DNA from: UBA11612 sp965228575
GTDB lineage: Bacteria; Pseudomonadota; Alphaproteobacteria; Rhodospirillales; Rhodospirillaceae
DNA length: 64,000 nucleotides
Direction of reading: 5' to 3'
Assembly (NCBI GenBank): GCA_965228575.1
Contig: CBDDHW010000006.1
Span: 1 to 64,000, forward strand
The translations under genes were made by a program, and so were the position numbers. Shown here piece after piece: positions 44,058 to 52,582 of the stretch (position 1 is the stretch's first letter; each line of letters opens with the position of its first letter). The notes under the pieces were generated by a model. The model saw only the letters and a list, made by a program, of their open reading frames with translations, was not told the origin of the DNA and ran no database searches.

Positions 44058-44447
44058 CTACTGGGAGAAAACAAGATTTGCGGCCAGAACACCCGCGATA
44101 ACAATCGCCAAAACGCCAGTGAACACCAAAGTGCGCGCTTTTGTGGATTCATCTACCATTTGAAGACTTTGGGCTCCAAGTTTGGGCGCAGCGACGCAGA
44201 GAAAACCTTCCGCAACGAGGAGCAAGCCGAGCAATGACAACACGGCGCCGGCGTCAGACCAAACCCAATGAAGACGCAGGATGATGAGCCCGATAATCAA
44301 CGTTAATGCACCATGCAGCCGAACTCCGCGCCTCCCGACACTTGAAATCAGTTGATAATAGGTCACCCAAAAACGGCTTGCATAAATCTGAGAGAGCCCC
44401 ACGAGAAGCAAGACAATGGCAGCAATAGCCTCAACGTTTCTTGTCAC
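44058..44447 (-). CDS. small four-helix membrane protein, unknown
   Basis: The 129-residue protein has four hydrophobic segments (about 7-25, 43-60, 65-85 and 105-126) and no recognised motif. It lies upstream of def and eight bases downstream of the DUF4139 gene, all on the reverse strand. Family not recognised. Confidence 0.65.
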   Translation of the reverse strand: MTRNVEAIAAIVLLLVGLSQIYASRFWVTYYQLISSVGRRGVRLHGALTLIIGLIILRLHWVWSDAGAVLSLLGLLLVAEGFLCVAAPKLGAQSLQMVDESTKARTLVFTGVLAIVIAGVLAANLVFSQ

Positions 44448-44455
44448 AATGCGTC

Positions 44456-45880
44456 CTAAAGCCGCGTGCGAACAGTGTATTCAAGTGTGATGTCGCCTTC
44501 AGCAGGCACGGTCATAACCCACTCCGCCGACGCGGCCGATAGTTTATTATGAGGATTGGTTTCCGCTGTTATTTCCCAAGAGCCCGGAATTTGCTCAATT
44601 ACGCGCACATCAGCAGCTTGGGATTTCGCATTACTGATGACCACGCGCCAGCTCGTCGTTGTTACGTTGTCGGCAACACGCACAAAATTCGATTGTTCTC
44701 GCATTACCGAAACATCGAAGTCTGTTCCAAGACTCACACTGACATCGCGGCCTACGGCAGTATGGCTAAGTGACCCTTCACCCAAAAATTGAGGTGCGCC
44801 GTTTGAATCTTCGCCGTATACCCGCAGCACTCCGGCAGGCAGCGGCACACCTAAATTCACAGCCTCAGTATTTGCAAACTTCAGGCGGACCTCGGCATTC
44901 GTATCTTGAGATTGTCCGCGAAGCGGCGAGGTAAAAATATAGGGCTGTCCGCGGGAAATAAGATCACGCTCCACGGCAATTCCACGTCCGTCCAATAAAG
45001 CTAACTGCTTAGACTCGCGGTCGTTAAGAGTACTGGCGCCTGGCATCGCATACATGTGGTAAGCGACAAGACTTTCTTGCTCCACACCTCGGGCGATCGG
45101 CGCAGCGGCCGTATCCATTTGCATCTCCATCGCACGCATCACACGGGGCGAGGGTTGCGGCGTTACGCGGTTCACGTTTCCGGCAACAAGTTTGATATTC
45201 GCGTTATCAAAATCTACACCTGACGTATTAGTGATTGTCGCCCACGCCTTTAAATCCATACGCTCGGCATCTGGATCGTATTGCGCAACATAGTCCGCCT
45301 TCCAGGATAGGCCGGAGGTGAGGTAACTCAGCTCAACATCATACGCACGTCCCGCCTCTCCTTCCGCTGTCATCACTAACGTGGGCTTTGATCTCAACCC
45401 TTCAGGAAGTTGATCAAAAACAATGCGGCCCGGCGCACTGGTGTGAATCTTGCCGTCGATTTCAAGCACAAGGCCATTCGCGACCGCGAGCACACGCGCG
45501 CGCTCAACGCTTTGCTCGCCGCTGGCAGGATTTGTGATGATAACGTCGACGTCTTTGCCCACGGAACTCTCAAGTAACCGCTCGGCGCTCATAGTATTAA
45601 AACTGAAGGTCTGCTCGGTGATCGATAAAGATCCACCCTTGAGAGTTTTGAGATGCGCCGTTTCGGGTTGCATACGTCCGCTCACGTCCGTGAACGCCAA
45701 TTCCGTTGTGGAATCCGGCAGACGAACTTTCCGGTGGTCGCGAACCAAGGCAAAATCGTTAGTGTAGATTGTCAGATGCGCACCCCCCGATTGGGGCGCT
45801 GGCACGTCCAGTTCCGCTGCCGGCAACGAATGAGCGGCGAGTACGAATACCGAGGCGAGAGCAATGAATTTTAGGCGCAT
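44456..45880 (-). CDS. DUF4139 domain-containing exported protein
   Basis: The 474-residue protein has a cleavable signal peptide (MRLKFIALASVFVLAAHSLP). An N-terminal region DFALVRDHRKVRLPDSTTEL and a central LSYLTSGLSWKADYVAQYD are hallmarks of DUF4139, followed by immunoglobulin-like beta strands to the end. It is expected in the periplasm or outer membrane; function unknown. It is divergent from rmuC across 138 bases. Confidence 0.85.
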   Translation of the reverse strand: MRLKFIALASVFVLAAHSLPAAELDVPAPQSGGAHLTIYTNDFALVRDHRKVRLPDSTTELAFTDVSGRMQPETAHLKTLKGGSLSITEQTFSFNTMSAERLLESSVGKDVDVIITNPASGEQSVERARVLAVANGLVLEIDGKIHTSAPGRIVFDQLPEGLRSKPTLVMTAEGEAGRAYDVELSYLTSGLSWKADYVAQYDPDAERMDLKAWATITNTSGVDFDNANIKLVAGNVNRVTPQPSPRVMRAMEMQMDTAAAPIARGVEQESLVAYHMYAMPGASTLNDRESKQLALLDGRGIAVERDLISRGQPYIFTSPLRGQSQDTNAEVRLKFANTEAVNLGVPLPAGVLRVYGEDSNGAPQFLGEGSLSHTAVGRDVSVSLGTDFDVSVMREQSNFVRVADNVTTTSWRVVISNAKSQAADVRVIEQIPGSWEITAETNPHNKLSAASAEWVMTVPAEGDITLEYTVRTRL

Positions 45881-46018
45881 GAACTTAGATCCGATTAAGG
45901 TTTAAAAGGAACGGTCCGAGAGCCATGGCCCAGACCACCATTTTCATTTAGGATTCTGATCATGGCAGACGTAGGGCACCGATCAAGTTTCACACGCTGT
46001 AATGATAAAGGTTAAAAT

Positions 46019-47191
46019 TTGGACTTTCCCCTAGAGTTTCCCTTGGAGATAGCCGTTATCGCCACTACCGTCGCGGCCATTGCCGCTGCGGTGACAGCTC
46101 TTGTTTTGGCGCGGCGCGGCTCATCACCCAAGCACCTCTCTGAAGCCACAGACCGTCTGTCTCAAGCACAAGCCGAGTTAATTGGCCGTTTGGGCCAAAT
46201 GGCCGACAGCCAAGCTGCCGCGCAAAAATTGATTGGCGAGCAACTTCAAGCTCAGGAACGCGCTGTCACAAAAATGGTGGATGAGCGCCTTTCTGAAGTC
46301 ACCCGGCGCGTTGGTGAGAACTTACAAAAGACCAGCGACAAAAGCGCTGAAACAATGGTGCAACTGCAAGAACGTCTCGCTGTTATCGACGCTGCGCAAA
46401 AGAACATCACTGAACTCTCTGCAGGCGTTGTCAGCCTTCAAGACATTTTATCCAATAAGCAAGCGCGCGGCGCCATCGGGCAGACTCAGATGGAAGACTT
46501 GGTTCGCAACATGCTTCCGAGCAGCGCGTTCGACTTTCAGGTCACCCTGTCGAACGGCAAACGCGCAGACTGCGTTATCCGCCTTCCCAGTCCCCCCGGA
46601 CTTATTGCCGTTGATTCGAAATACCCCCACGAAGCGTTTATGCGGCTGTCCTCGGCGCAAGACGAACGGGAGCGCACGGCCGCAGAGCAAATGTTTCGTA
46701 GCGATGTCATAAGACATATCCGCGATATCGCTGACAAATACATCATACCGGGGGAAACTGCGGACTCGGCTATCATGTTTGTGCCCGCGGAATCTGTCTT
46801 TGCTGAACTCCACGACCGTTTCCCAATGGTTGTGGAGGAAGGGTTTCGCCGGCGTGTGTTTATCGTCTCTCCGACAACGCTGATGGCGACCCTAAACACC
46901 ATTCGCACTGTTTTGAAAGACGCGCGTATGCGCGAGCAAGCCCATGTCATTCAAACTGAAATTCAAAAAATGATGGAAGATGTCGCCCGGCTCGACAAAC
47001 GGGTTGGGCAACTCGCGACACACTTCGATCAAACCCAGCGCGATATCAAGGATGTGCTGACATCGACTCGAAAAATTGCCAAACGCGGCGAAATTATTGA
47101 AAACGTGCAACTTGAACCCGTCTCGCAGGATGAGTCCATTCATCATGTTAAAACGGAAGACGACGATCGGCGTCCGGAGCGTCTGCAATAG
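46019..47191 (+). CDS. rmuC: DNA recombination protein RmuC
   Basis: The 390-residue protein has one N-terminal membrane helix (about 5-28), a coiled coil (about 40-135) and a nuclease-like domain (about 150-330) with LPSPPGLIAVDSKYPHEAF and VPAESVFAELHDRFP. RmuC limits sequence inversions between short repeats. The start is TTG 46019, the only codon that includes the membrane helix; the C-terminal 40 residues are acidic and variable. Confidence 0.93.
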   Translation: MDFPLEFPLEIAVIATTVAAIAAAVTALVLARRGSSPKHLSEATDRLSQAQAELIGRLGQMADSQAAAQKLIGEQLQAQERAVTKMVDERLSEVTRRVGENLQKTSDKSAETMVQLQERLAVIDAAQKNITELSAGVVSLQDILSNKQARGAIGQTQMEDLVRNMLPSSAFDFQVTLSNGKRADCVIRLPSPPGLIAVDSKYPHEAFMRLSSAQDERERTAAEQMFRSDVIRHIRDIADKYIIPGETADSAIMFVPAESVFAELHDRFPMVVEEGFRRRVFIVSPTTLMATLNTIRTVLKDARMREQAHVIQTEIQKMMEDVARLDKRVGQLATHFDQTQRDIKDVLTSTRKIAKRGEIIENVQLEPVSQDESIHHVKTEDDDRRPERLQ

Positions 47192-47280
47192 AGTTCTCGC
47201 TCTAAGTGCGTGACATCTAAAAGCGGTTGCGGCTCCCGCATGCCAGAGTAAGATAATTTTATTCAATTGGAGGACGTGAC

Positions 47281-48240
47281 ATGTCCGGTTCGATTTTCGC
47301 CATCATATTGCTCGCGCTCGGCATCATCATTGTTTTCAAAGCGGTGGTGGTGGTTCCTCAAGGCTGGAACTACACCATAGAGCGATTTGGAAAATACACT
47401 TTAACGTGCGCACCCGGCCTGCACCTCATTACGCCGTTCATCGATGCCATTGGCCGCAAAATGAATATGATGGAGCAAGTCGTCGATGTCCCATCGCAAG
47501 AGGCGATCACCAAAGACAATGCTGCTGTCACAGTGGACGGCGTATTATTTTTCCAAGTTTTAGACGCTGCTAAAGCTGCCTACGAAGTTCAAAACCTAAA
47601 CTACGCCGCACTCAATCTGACCATGACCAATATTCGGACGGTGATGGGTAGTATGGATCTGGACCAACTGCTCTCCCAACGAGATTCCATCAACGCGCAG
47701 CTACTGCGGGTCGTCGATGAAGCCACCACGCCGTGGGGCGTGAAGGTGACTCGCATCGAGATAAAAGATATTTCACCACCGGCCGATCTCGTTGATTCGA
47801 TGGCGCGGCAAATGAAAGCCGAGCGGGAAAAACGCGCAGAGGTCTTGGAAGCGGAAGGCTCGAAGCAAGCTGCGATATTGCGCGCCGAGGGACAAAAGCA
47901 GGCGCAAATCCTTGAAGCGGAAGGTGCCCGTGAAGCGTCCTTCCGAGAGGCAGAGGCGCGCGAGCGACTTGCCCAGGCGGAAGCGAAAGCAACTGAAGTG
48001 GTTTCCGAGGCAATAGCAAAAGGTGACGTACAAGCCGTGAACTATTTTGTCGCGCAACGCTACGTGGATGCACTGCAGGATATCGCCAAATCTCCCAATC
48101 AAAAGTTGGTTCTTATGCCCCTGGAGGCAAGCGGCGTCATCGGCGCGATCGCAGGTATTGGTGAACTCGCCAAAGAAGCGTTGGCAAATTCGCCAACGCA
48201 GAAAGACGCATCATCACGGCGGCTGCCGGACGCCGGTTGA
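47281..48240 (+). CDS. qmcA: SPFH/stomatin-like protein (QmcA type)
   Basis: The 319-residue protein has an N-terminal membrane helix (FAIILLALGIIIVFKAVVVV), an SPFH domain with VPQGWNYTIERFGKYTLTCA and VDGVLFFQVLDAAKAAYEVQ, and a coiled-coil stretch of Glu/Ala repeats (LEAEGSKQAAILRAEGQKQA). Bacterial stomatins organise membrane proteins and usually partner with NfeD; the nfeD gene follows 10 bases later. ATG 47281 is preceded by GGAGG. Confidence 0.93.
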   Translation: MSGSIFAIILLALGIIIVFKAVVVVPQGWNYTIERFGKYTLTCAPGLHLITPFIDAIGRKMNMMEQVVDVPSQEAITKDNAAVTVDGVLFFQVLDAAKAAYEVQNLNYAALNLTMTNIRTVMGSMDLDQLLSQRDSINAQLLRVVDEATTPWGVKVTRIEIKDISPPADLVDSMARQMKAEREKRAEVLEAEGSKQAAILRAEGQKQAQILEAEGAREASFREAEARERLAQAEAKATEVVSEAIAKGDVQAVNYFVAQRYVDALQDIAKSPNQKLVLMPLEASGVIGAIAGIGELAKEALANSPTQKDASSRRLPDAG

Positions 48241-48250
48241 GCTGAGGAGT

Positions 48251-48721
48251 ATGACCGTGGAAACCTTGTCTCAATTCCTCGAAAGTTTCGATTATTGGTC
48301 CTGGTGGATCCTTGCGTTGATTTTGTTCATTGTTGAACTCGCCGCCCCTGGCATTTTCTTTTTATGGTTGGGTCTTGCCGCGGTTGTGACCGGGTTCCTG
48401 AGTTGGCTCGCGCCCGGGCTTGGGTGGCAAATTGAATTCGCTGTGTTTGCGGTCCTCGGTGTGGTCGCAGCAGTTGTCGGCCGCCGCTATTGGAAGCCGG
48501 GTAAAATCGCCAGCGACAATCCAACGCTCAACAAAAGAGCCTCGCAGTTCATTGGTCAGACGTTCACGCTTGAGACGGCCATTGAAAATGGCCACGGCCG
48601 GATAAAAATTGGCGACGGTGGATGGATTGTGAGCGGACCGGACCTTCCGGCTGGAGCACGCGTGACGGTCATCTCCGCGGATGGAGCGCGCCTCGTTGTT
48701 GAGGCCGCGCAAGAGGGTTAA
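48251..48721 (+). CDS. NfeD family protein
   Basis: The 156-residue protein has three membrane helices (about 18-36, 40-57 and 60-80), then an OB-fold domain (about 90-150) with GQTFTLETAIENGHGRIKIG and ARVTVISADGARLVVE. It is the short NfeD form that partners stomatin-like proteins. ATG 48251 follows GAGGAG directly; an upstream open stretch lies inside the stomatin gene. It overlaps the convergent DUF4136 stop by four bases. Confidence 0.93.
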   Translation: MTVETLSQFLESFDYWSWWILALILFIVELAAPGIFFLWLGLAAVVTGFLSWLAPGLGWQIEFAVFAVLGVVAAVVGRRYWKPGKIASDNPTLNKRASQFIGQTFTLETAIENGHGRIKIGDGGWIVSGPDLPAGARVTVISADGARLVVEAAQEG

Positions 48722-49398
48722 TAACTCGACCGGCTACTCGGCCTCGTCGATCTGCTCGGTGACAGGTCGACGTCGGGAGGCACCTCGATACTGACCGTTT
48801 GCGTTTTACCTGATGCCCCTGGGAAGTTTTCCAAAATGGCGTCGATAATATACGGCATGACAGCCTCTATTTGACCATTCCTTCCTTGGCTGACCGCGCG
48901 ACCCTCAAACACGCGCTCCTGATTGTCAGTCCCAAAGGTGCTGCCTTTGTACATATCTAACTCCACACGCCGTATAAAAAGCTGGGTTGTCTCCGTCCGG
49001 CTATAGGGAGCGTACCTGGCGCCATAACCGAAAGGCCGATCAAAATAACCGTAACCTAGCGACCAATGGAAATTGGACCCGCGCCCCTCAATGTCCGGGC
49101 TCGGGCCTGTCACACTGTATTTCAACGTCACAACAAGATCGGCCTCTGCCGGGCTTTTGGCTCCCGCATACTGCCTGAAACCGCGGGCCGAGAGCTTCGC
49201 ATTTAGTTGATCGGCATATTGTTTAAAGGCAAGGCTTTGTTCTTGCTCTTCGTCGGCCGCAACTATGGCGAAGGTCTGGTCGGCATTTGCTTGCGGGAGT
49301 GCATGAAACCGCGTGACGTCCGAGACGACATATTTAGTGCTCGCGCAGGCCGACAGCGCCCCTAAAACAAAAACTGCAGCGATCATACGTTTGATCAT
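48718..49398 (-). CDS. DUF4136 lipoprotein
   Basis: The 226-residue lipoprotein has signal MIKRMIAAVFVLGALSAC (lipobox LSAC, Cys18). DUF4136 features are FAIVAADEEQEQSLAFKQYA, AEADLVVTLKYSV and ELDMYKGSTFGTDNQERVFE. ATG 49398 is preceded by GGAGGT at six bases; the longer frame to 49446 is discarded. The family is of unknown function, likely outer-membrane anchored. Confidence 0.88.
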   Translation of the reverse strand: MIKRMIAAVFVLGALSACASTKYVVSDVTRFHALPQANADQTFAIVAADEEQEQSLAFKQYADQLNAKLSARGFRQYAGAKSPAEADLVVTLKYSVTGPSPDIEGRGSNFHWSLGYGYFDRPFGYGARYAPYSRTETTQLFIRRVELDMYKGSTFGTDNQERVFEGRAVSQGRNGQIEAVMPYIIDAILENFPGASGKTQTVSIEVPPDVDLSPSRSTRPSSRSSY

Positions 49399-49546
49399 CT
49401 CGACCTCCAAAAAATGCGGATGCCCATAACTATAGTGAATAAACACATACTATCGCGCAGCATCGCATGGACTTTCAATTAAGGAGAATTTAGCAAAAAA
49501 TTGTGGCGGCCGTATGACACATCTCGATCAAGTCGCCTTTTCTAAC

Positions 49547-50140
49547 TTATACGGGCCTACGTGCCTTTAGGGCTGCGGCGATTGTCCCATCATCGAGATA
49601 GTCTAGTTCTCCCCCAATCGGCACACCGTGCGCGAGACCCGAAATTTCAGTGTCCGTGCCGTCCAATTGCTCTGCAATATAGTGCGCGGTGGTCTGACCA
49701 TCCACGGTCGCACTCAATGCCAAGATAACCTCTTTAACGTCCGGCGCCTGGGCTCTTTTCACAAGCTGGTCGATACGCAAATCTCCGGGGCCGATTCCAT
49801 CAAGCGGCGACAGCAAACCACTTGTGACATGATAGTGTCCACGGAAGGACGCTGTGCGCTCCAGCGCCCAAAGGTCGGCGACGTCCTCCACAACGCAAAT
49901 CAAAGCTTCGTCGCGGCGCGGATCTGTGCATATCGCACAAGGGTCCTGGCTATCAAAATTTCCACAGGTCGAGCAAATTTTTACAGTGTCAGCTGCCGCC
50001 GCGAGGGTTTGAACCAACGGGTCGAGAAGAGTCTCCCGGCGCTTGATCAGGGCGAGCGCAACCCGTCTGGCGGACCGCGGACCTAAGCCAGGTAGCTTCG
50101 ATAACTGCCGAATAAGGGATTCAATTTCAGGACCGGCCAT
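49547..50140 (-). CDS. recR: recombination mediator protein RecR
   Basis: The 197-residue protein loads RecA with RecFO at gaps. It has the helix-hairpin-helix LSKLPGLGPRSARRVAL, a C4 zinc finger (Cys56, Cys59, Cys68, Cys71 in CSTCGNFDSQDPCAIC), a Toprim domain (ICVVEDVADLWALERTASF) and the Walker-like GVPIGGELDYLDDGT. It follows ybaB by 15 bases in the dnaX-ybaB-recR run. Confidence 0.97.
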   Translation of the reverse strand: MAGPEIESLIRQLSKLPGLGPRSARRVALALIKRRETLLDPLVQTLAAAADTVKICSTCGNFDSQDPCAICTDPRRDEALICVVEDVADLWALERTASFRGHYHVTSGLLSPLDGIGPGDLRIDQLVKRAQAPDVKEVILALSATVDGQTTAHYIAEQLDGTDTEISGLAHGVPIGGELDYLDDGTIAAALKARRPV

Positions 50141-50155
50141 AGATCAACAGAGCGC

Positions 50156-50479
50156 TCAAAACGGTAATTTGAAACCTGGAGGGAGCGGAAGACCGCCGGT
50201 GAGTTGGCTCATCTCAGATTGCATTTTTTCATCAACCTTGCTCTTAGCGTCATTGACAGCTGCAACGATAAGATCCTCAAGCACCTCCGCTTCACTGGGC
50301 GAAATTAACTTTGGGTCGATCTTCATACGTTTAAGTTCATTTTTGCCGTTCAGCACAGCCTCGACCATACCGCCGCCAGACGTGCCAACAACTTCCATTT
50401 CACCAAGCTTTTCCTGCATCTCCGCCATACGGGATTGCATTTCCTGCGCTTGCTTCATGAGTTGCCCCAGATTTTTCAT
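50156..50479 (-). CDS. ybaB: YbaB/EbfC nucleoid-associated protein
   Basis: The 107-residue protein has the family start KNLGQLMKQAQEMQSRMAEM and VVGTSGGGMVEAVLNGKNEL with a Pro-rich end. It binds DNA as a dimer. ATG 50479 is chosen over TTG 50488; a GAGG lies just upstream. It stands between dnaX and recR as in most proteobacteria. Confidence 0.95.
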   Translation of the reverse strand: MKNLGQLMKQAQEMQSRMAEMQEKLGEMEVVGTSGGGMVEAVLNGKNELKRMKIDPKLISPSEAEVLEDLIVAAVNDAKSKVDEKMQSEMSQLTGGLPLPPGFKLPF

Positions 50480-50519
50480 GGGCCTCAAACTCCTACCATT
50501 GTCGATTATTGAAGTCGGA

Positions 50520-52253
50520 CTAGCTATCTTTCGCCGGGCGAACGGCTTCTATAGTCGCGCCAGGAAATGCATCCAAAATTGATTTCACTAACGGATCGGA
50601 CTCTGCGTGAGCGAGTTCTTGATCATGAAGTGGCGGCTCACCAGGCTCGTTTACCACACTGACCACCCAACGCCGCCCCGTCCAAGCGGTTAAAAACTTT
50701 CCGACTTGCCCGGCTAAATCTGATGGAGCTTCCCGCTCCGGATTAAATTCCAAAATTCCAGGTGCAAACCGAACCAACCGAATGCTGCGCTTTAGGTAAG
50801 TTGCGAGCTTTGCCTCACGGCGGTCAGCAAATAGAGTCACCACTTCGGTGAGCGATGTCGGTGCCGGCGGCGCATCCTCTGTCGAAGCTGGAGGCGGCGG
50901 ATGCATCTCGACAGCATGAGCTGTGGATGGAGCTGCCCCTCCGTTGGTAGGAGGAGGCGAGGTGTTCGCTGTACTAGGGGTCGATGATCCTCTGGGCGGC
51001 GCAGAAGCGTGACTTACATTCGCGTCCGCGGGCAGCGTCTTTATCGCTTCGGCCGGCGTCGGTAAATCTGCCGCATAGGTCATTCTCACTACAACCATTT
51101 CGGCAGCCTGCATGGGCATCGGCGCCATACGAATCTCGCTTAGTCCCTTTAGCAACATCTGCCACGCGCGTGTCAAAACCGGCATCGAGAGAGATTGAGC
51201 GAGCTCGACCCCGCGGGTGCGCTCGGTCTCCGCGAGCGTCATGTCTTCCGCGCCAGCGGGAACAACTTTCAGACGGGTGAGCCAATGCACAAGCTCAAGG
51301 AGGTCCTGAACGATTACGACAGGACTCGCACCAGAGGCGTATTGGTCCGCAAGCAAATTAAGCGCGGTTTTGGTTTCACCGCTCATAAGAGCGGAAAACA
51401 GATCGAAAACGACCGCGCGGTCGGCGAGACCCAACATGTTCCGCACATCTAGCTCGGTGATACGTTGAGCCTCTCCACTTGCCTGCGAAATCGCTTGATC
51501 GAGAATGGATAAACCATCACGCGCGGATCCGTCTGCCGCTCGGGCGATCAGTGCAATCGCTTTTTCGTCAACGTCCGCGTTTTCTTTTTGAGCAATCTTG
51601 CTAAATAGGTCTTGAAGTTGCGCGGTTTCAATGCGCCGTAGATCAAAGCGCTGGCACCTGGAAAGAACCGTGACCGGAACTTTTCGAATTTCGGTGGTCG
51701 CGAAAATAAATTTTACGTGCTCTGGTGGCTCTTCCAGTGTTTTTAACAATGCGTTGAACGCCTTGTCCGACAACATATGAACTTCATCAATGATGTAAAT
51801 TTTGTAGCGGGCCGATACGGGGCGATATCGCACACCGTCTAAAAGTTCACGAATATCATCGATACCCGTCCGGCTCGCGGCATCCATCTCGAGAACGTCA
51901 ACGTGACGGTCGTCGGCAATAGCAGTGCAATTGACGCAAACGCCGCAGGGCTCAGGCGTCGGTTCGCCCTTTCCGTCTTCGCCAATACAATTCAGCGCGC
52001 GTGCAATCAGCCGCGCCGCCGTTGTTTTGCCAACGCCGCGCACACCGGTAAGCATATAACCGTGGGCAAGGCGACCAGACGAAATAGCGTTTGTGAGAGT
52101 GCGAACGAGGGCATCCTGCCCGATTAACGACGCGAACGTCGCGGGACGATATTTGCGGGCAAGGACCTGATACGCGGGCCCATCGCGCGGACCCGCATCT
52201 TTGCCGTGCGACCGGGTTTCTAGATGGCGGTCGGGCACGGGGGGTTGGTCCAT
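50520..52253 (-). CDS. dnaX: DNA polymerase III subunit gamma/tau
   Basis: The 577-residue clamp-loader ATPase has Walker A LTGVRGVGKTTAARL, a zinc module CGVCVNC preceded by Cys47-type LNCIG, Walker B IYIIDEVHMLS and the arginine finger region TVLSRCQRFDLRR. Residues about 380-460 are a Pro/Ala/Ser linker, and the last 110 form the tau-specific part. The start is uncertain between ATG 52253 and ATG 52286; the core begins near YQVLARKYRPATFASLIGQD. The SRP RNA gene lies just upstream, as often in alphaproteobacteria. Confidence 0.95.
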   Translation of the reverse strand: MDQPPVPDRHLETRSHGKDAGPRDGPAYQVLARKYRPATFASLIGQDALVRTLTNAISSGRLAHGYMLTGVRGVGKTTAARLIARALNCIGEDGKGEPTPEPCGVCVNCTAIADDRHVDVLEMDAASRTGIDDIRELLDGVRYRPVSARYKIYIIDEVHMLSDKAFNALLKTLEEPPEHVKFIFATTEIRKVPVTVLSRCQRFDLRRIETAQLQDLFSKIAQKENADVDEKAIALIARAADGSARDGLSILDQAISQASGEAQRITELDVRNMLGLADRAVVFDLFSALMSGETKTALNLLADQYASGASPVVIVQDLLELVHWLTRLKVVPAGAEDMTLAETERTRGVELAQSLSMPVLTRAWQMLLKGLSEIRMAPMPMQAAEMVVVRMTYAADLPTPAEAIKTLPADANVSHASAPPRGSSTPSTANTSPPPTNGGAAPSTAHAVEMHPPPPASTEDAPPAPTSLTEVVTLFADRREAKLATYLKRSIRLVRFAPGILEFNPEREAPSDLAGQVGKFLTAWTGRRWVVSVVNEPGEPPLHDQELAHAESDPLVKSILDAFPGATIEAVRPAKDS

Positions 52254-52299
52254 GGTCAAAAAACTCGGCGAAAATCTTGGAGACATTCGGATTTAGGGT

Positions 52300-52398
52300 G
52301 AGAGACTGAACAACGACCCGAACCGAAACTCGTTACGGCTGCTTCCTTCCGGACCTGACCGGGTTGGCGAGGAGTCCGTCCACTGCCAGCCTCTCGAG
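52300..52398 (-). ncRNA. ffs: bacterial SRP RNA (4.5S-type)
   Basis: The reverse strand reads GGTCAGGTCCGGAAGGAAGC at its centre, the conserved domain IV with GGAA tetraloop that binds Ffh. Flanking arms pair: 5' GAGAGGCTGG-side with 3' GTCTCTC-side, closing a hairpin of about 97 bases. Ends are estimated. It guides co-translational targeting to the membrane. Confidence 0.92.
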
Positions 52399-52402
52399 GT
52401 GT

Positions 52403-52408
52403 ACTATA
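52403..52408 (-). promoter_or_regulatory. -10 box of SRP RNA promoter
   Basis: TATAGT on the reverse strand ends seven bases before the estimated RNA 5' end; a TTGCGC lies about 19 bases upstream as a weak -35. Confidence 0.5.
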
Positions 52409-52582
52409 CCAGAACTAGACGCATGCCGCGCAAGCCTCAGACCCAAGAAAATTTGGCCATAAATACACTGATTTACCTTGTTTTTACCGGTTGCACGTGT
52501 GGAGCTAAGGCGTCAAAACAAAGCCCAATTTACACGCTATCCGAGCGCCCCATGACTTAGGGGCGTTTGGCCCTATATAAAG

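Larger units (their letters stand above)
52254..52582. other. 329-base interval with SRP RNA gene
   Basis: Between divergent dnaX and gpmI, this holds the SRP RNA and its promoter (both on the reverse strand). The remaining 180 bases before gpmI carry no recognised feature beyond presumed promoter space. Confidence 0.6.

Noticed and set aside
50520..52253. Programmed frameshift site in dnaX as in E. coli
   Set aside because: No A-AAA-AAG-type slippery sequence followed by a hairpin was seen in the linker region.
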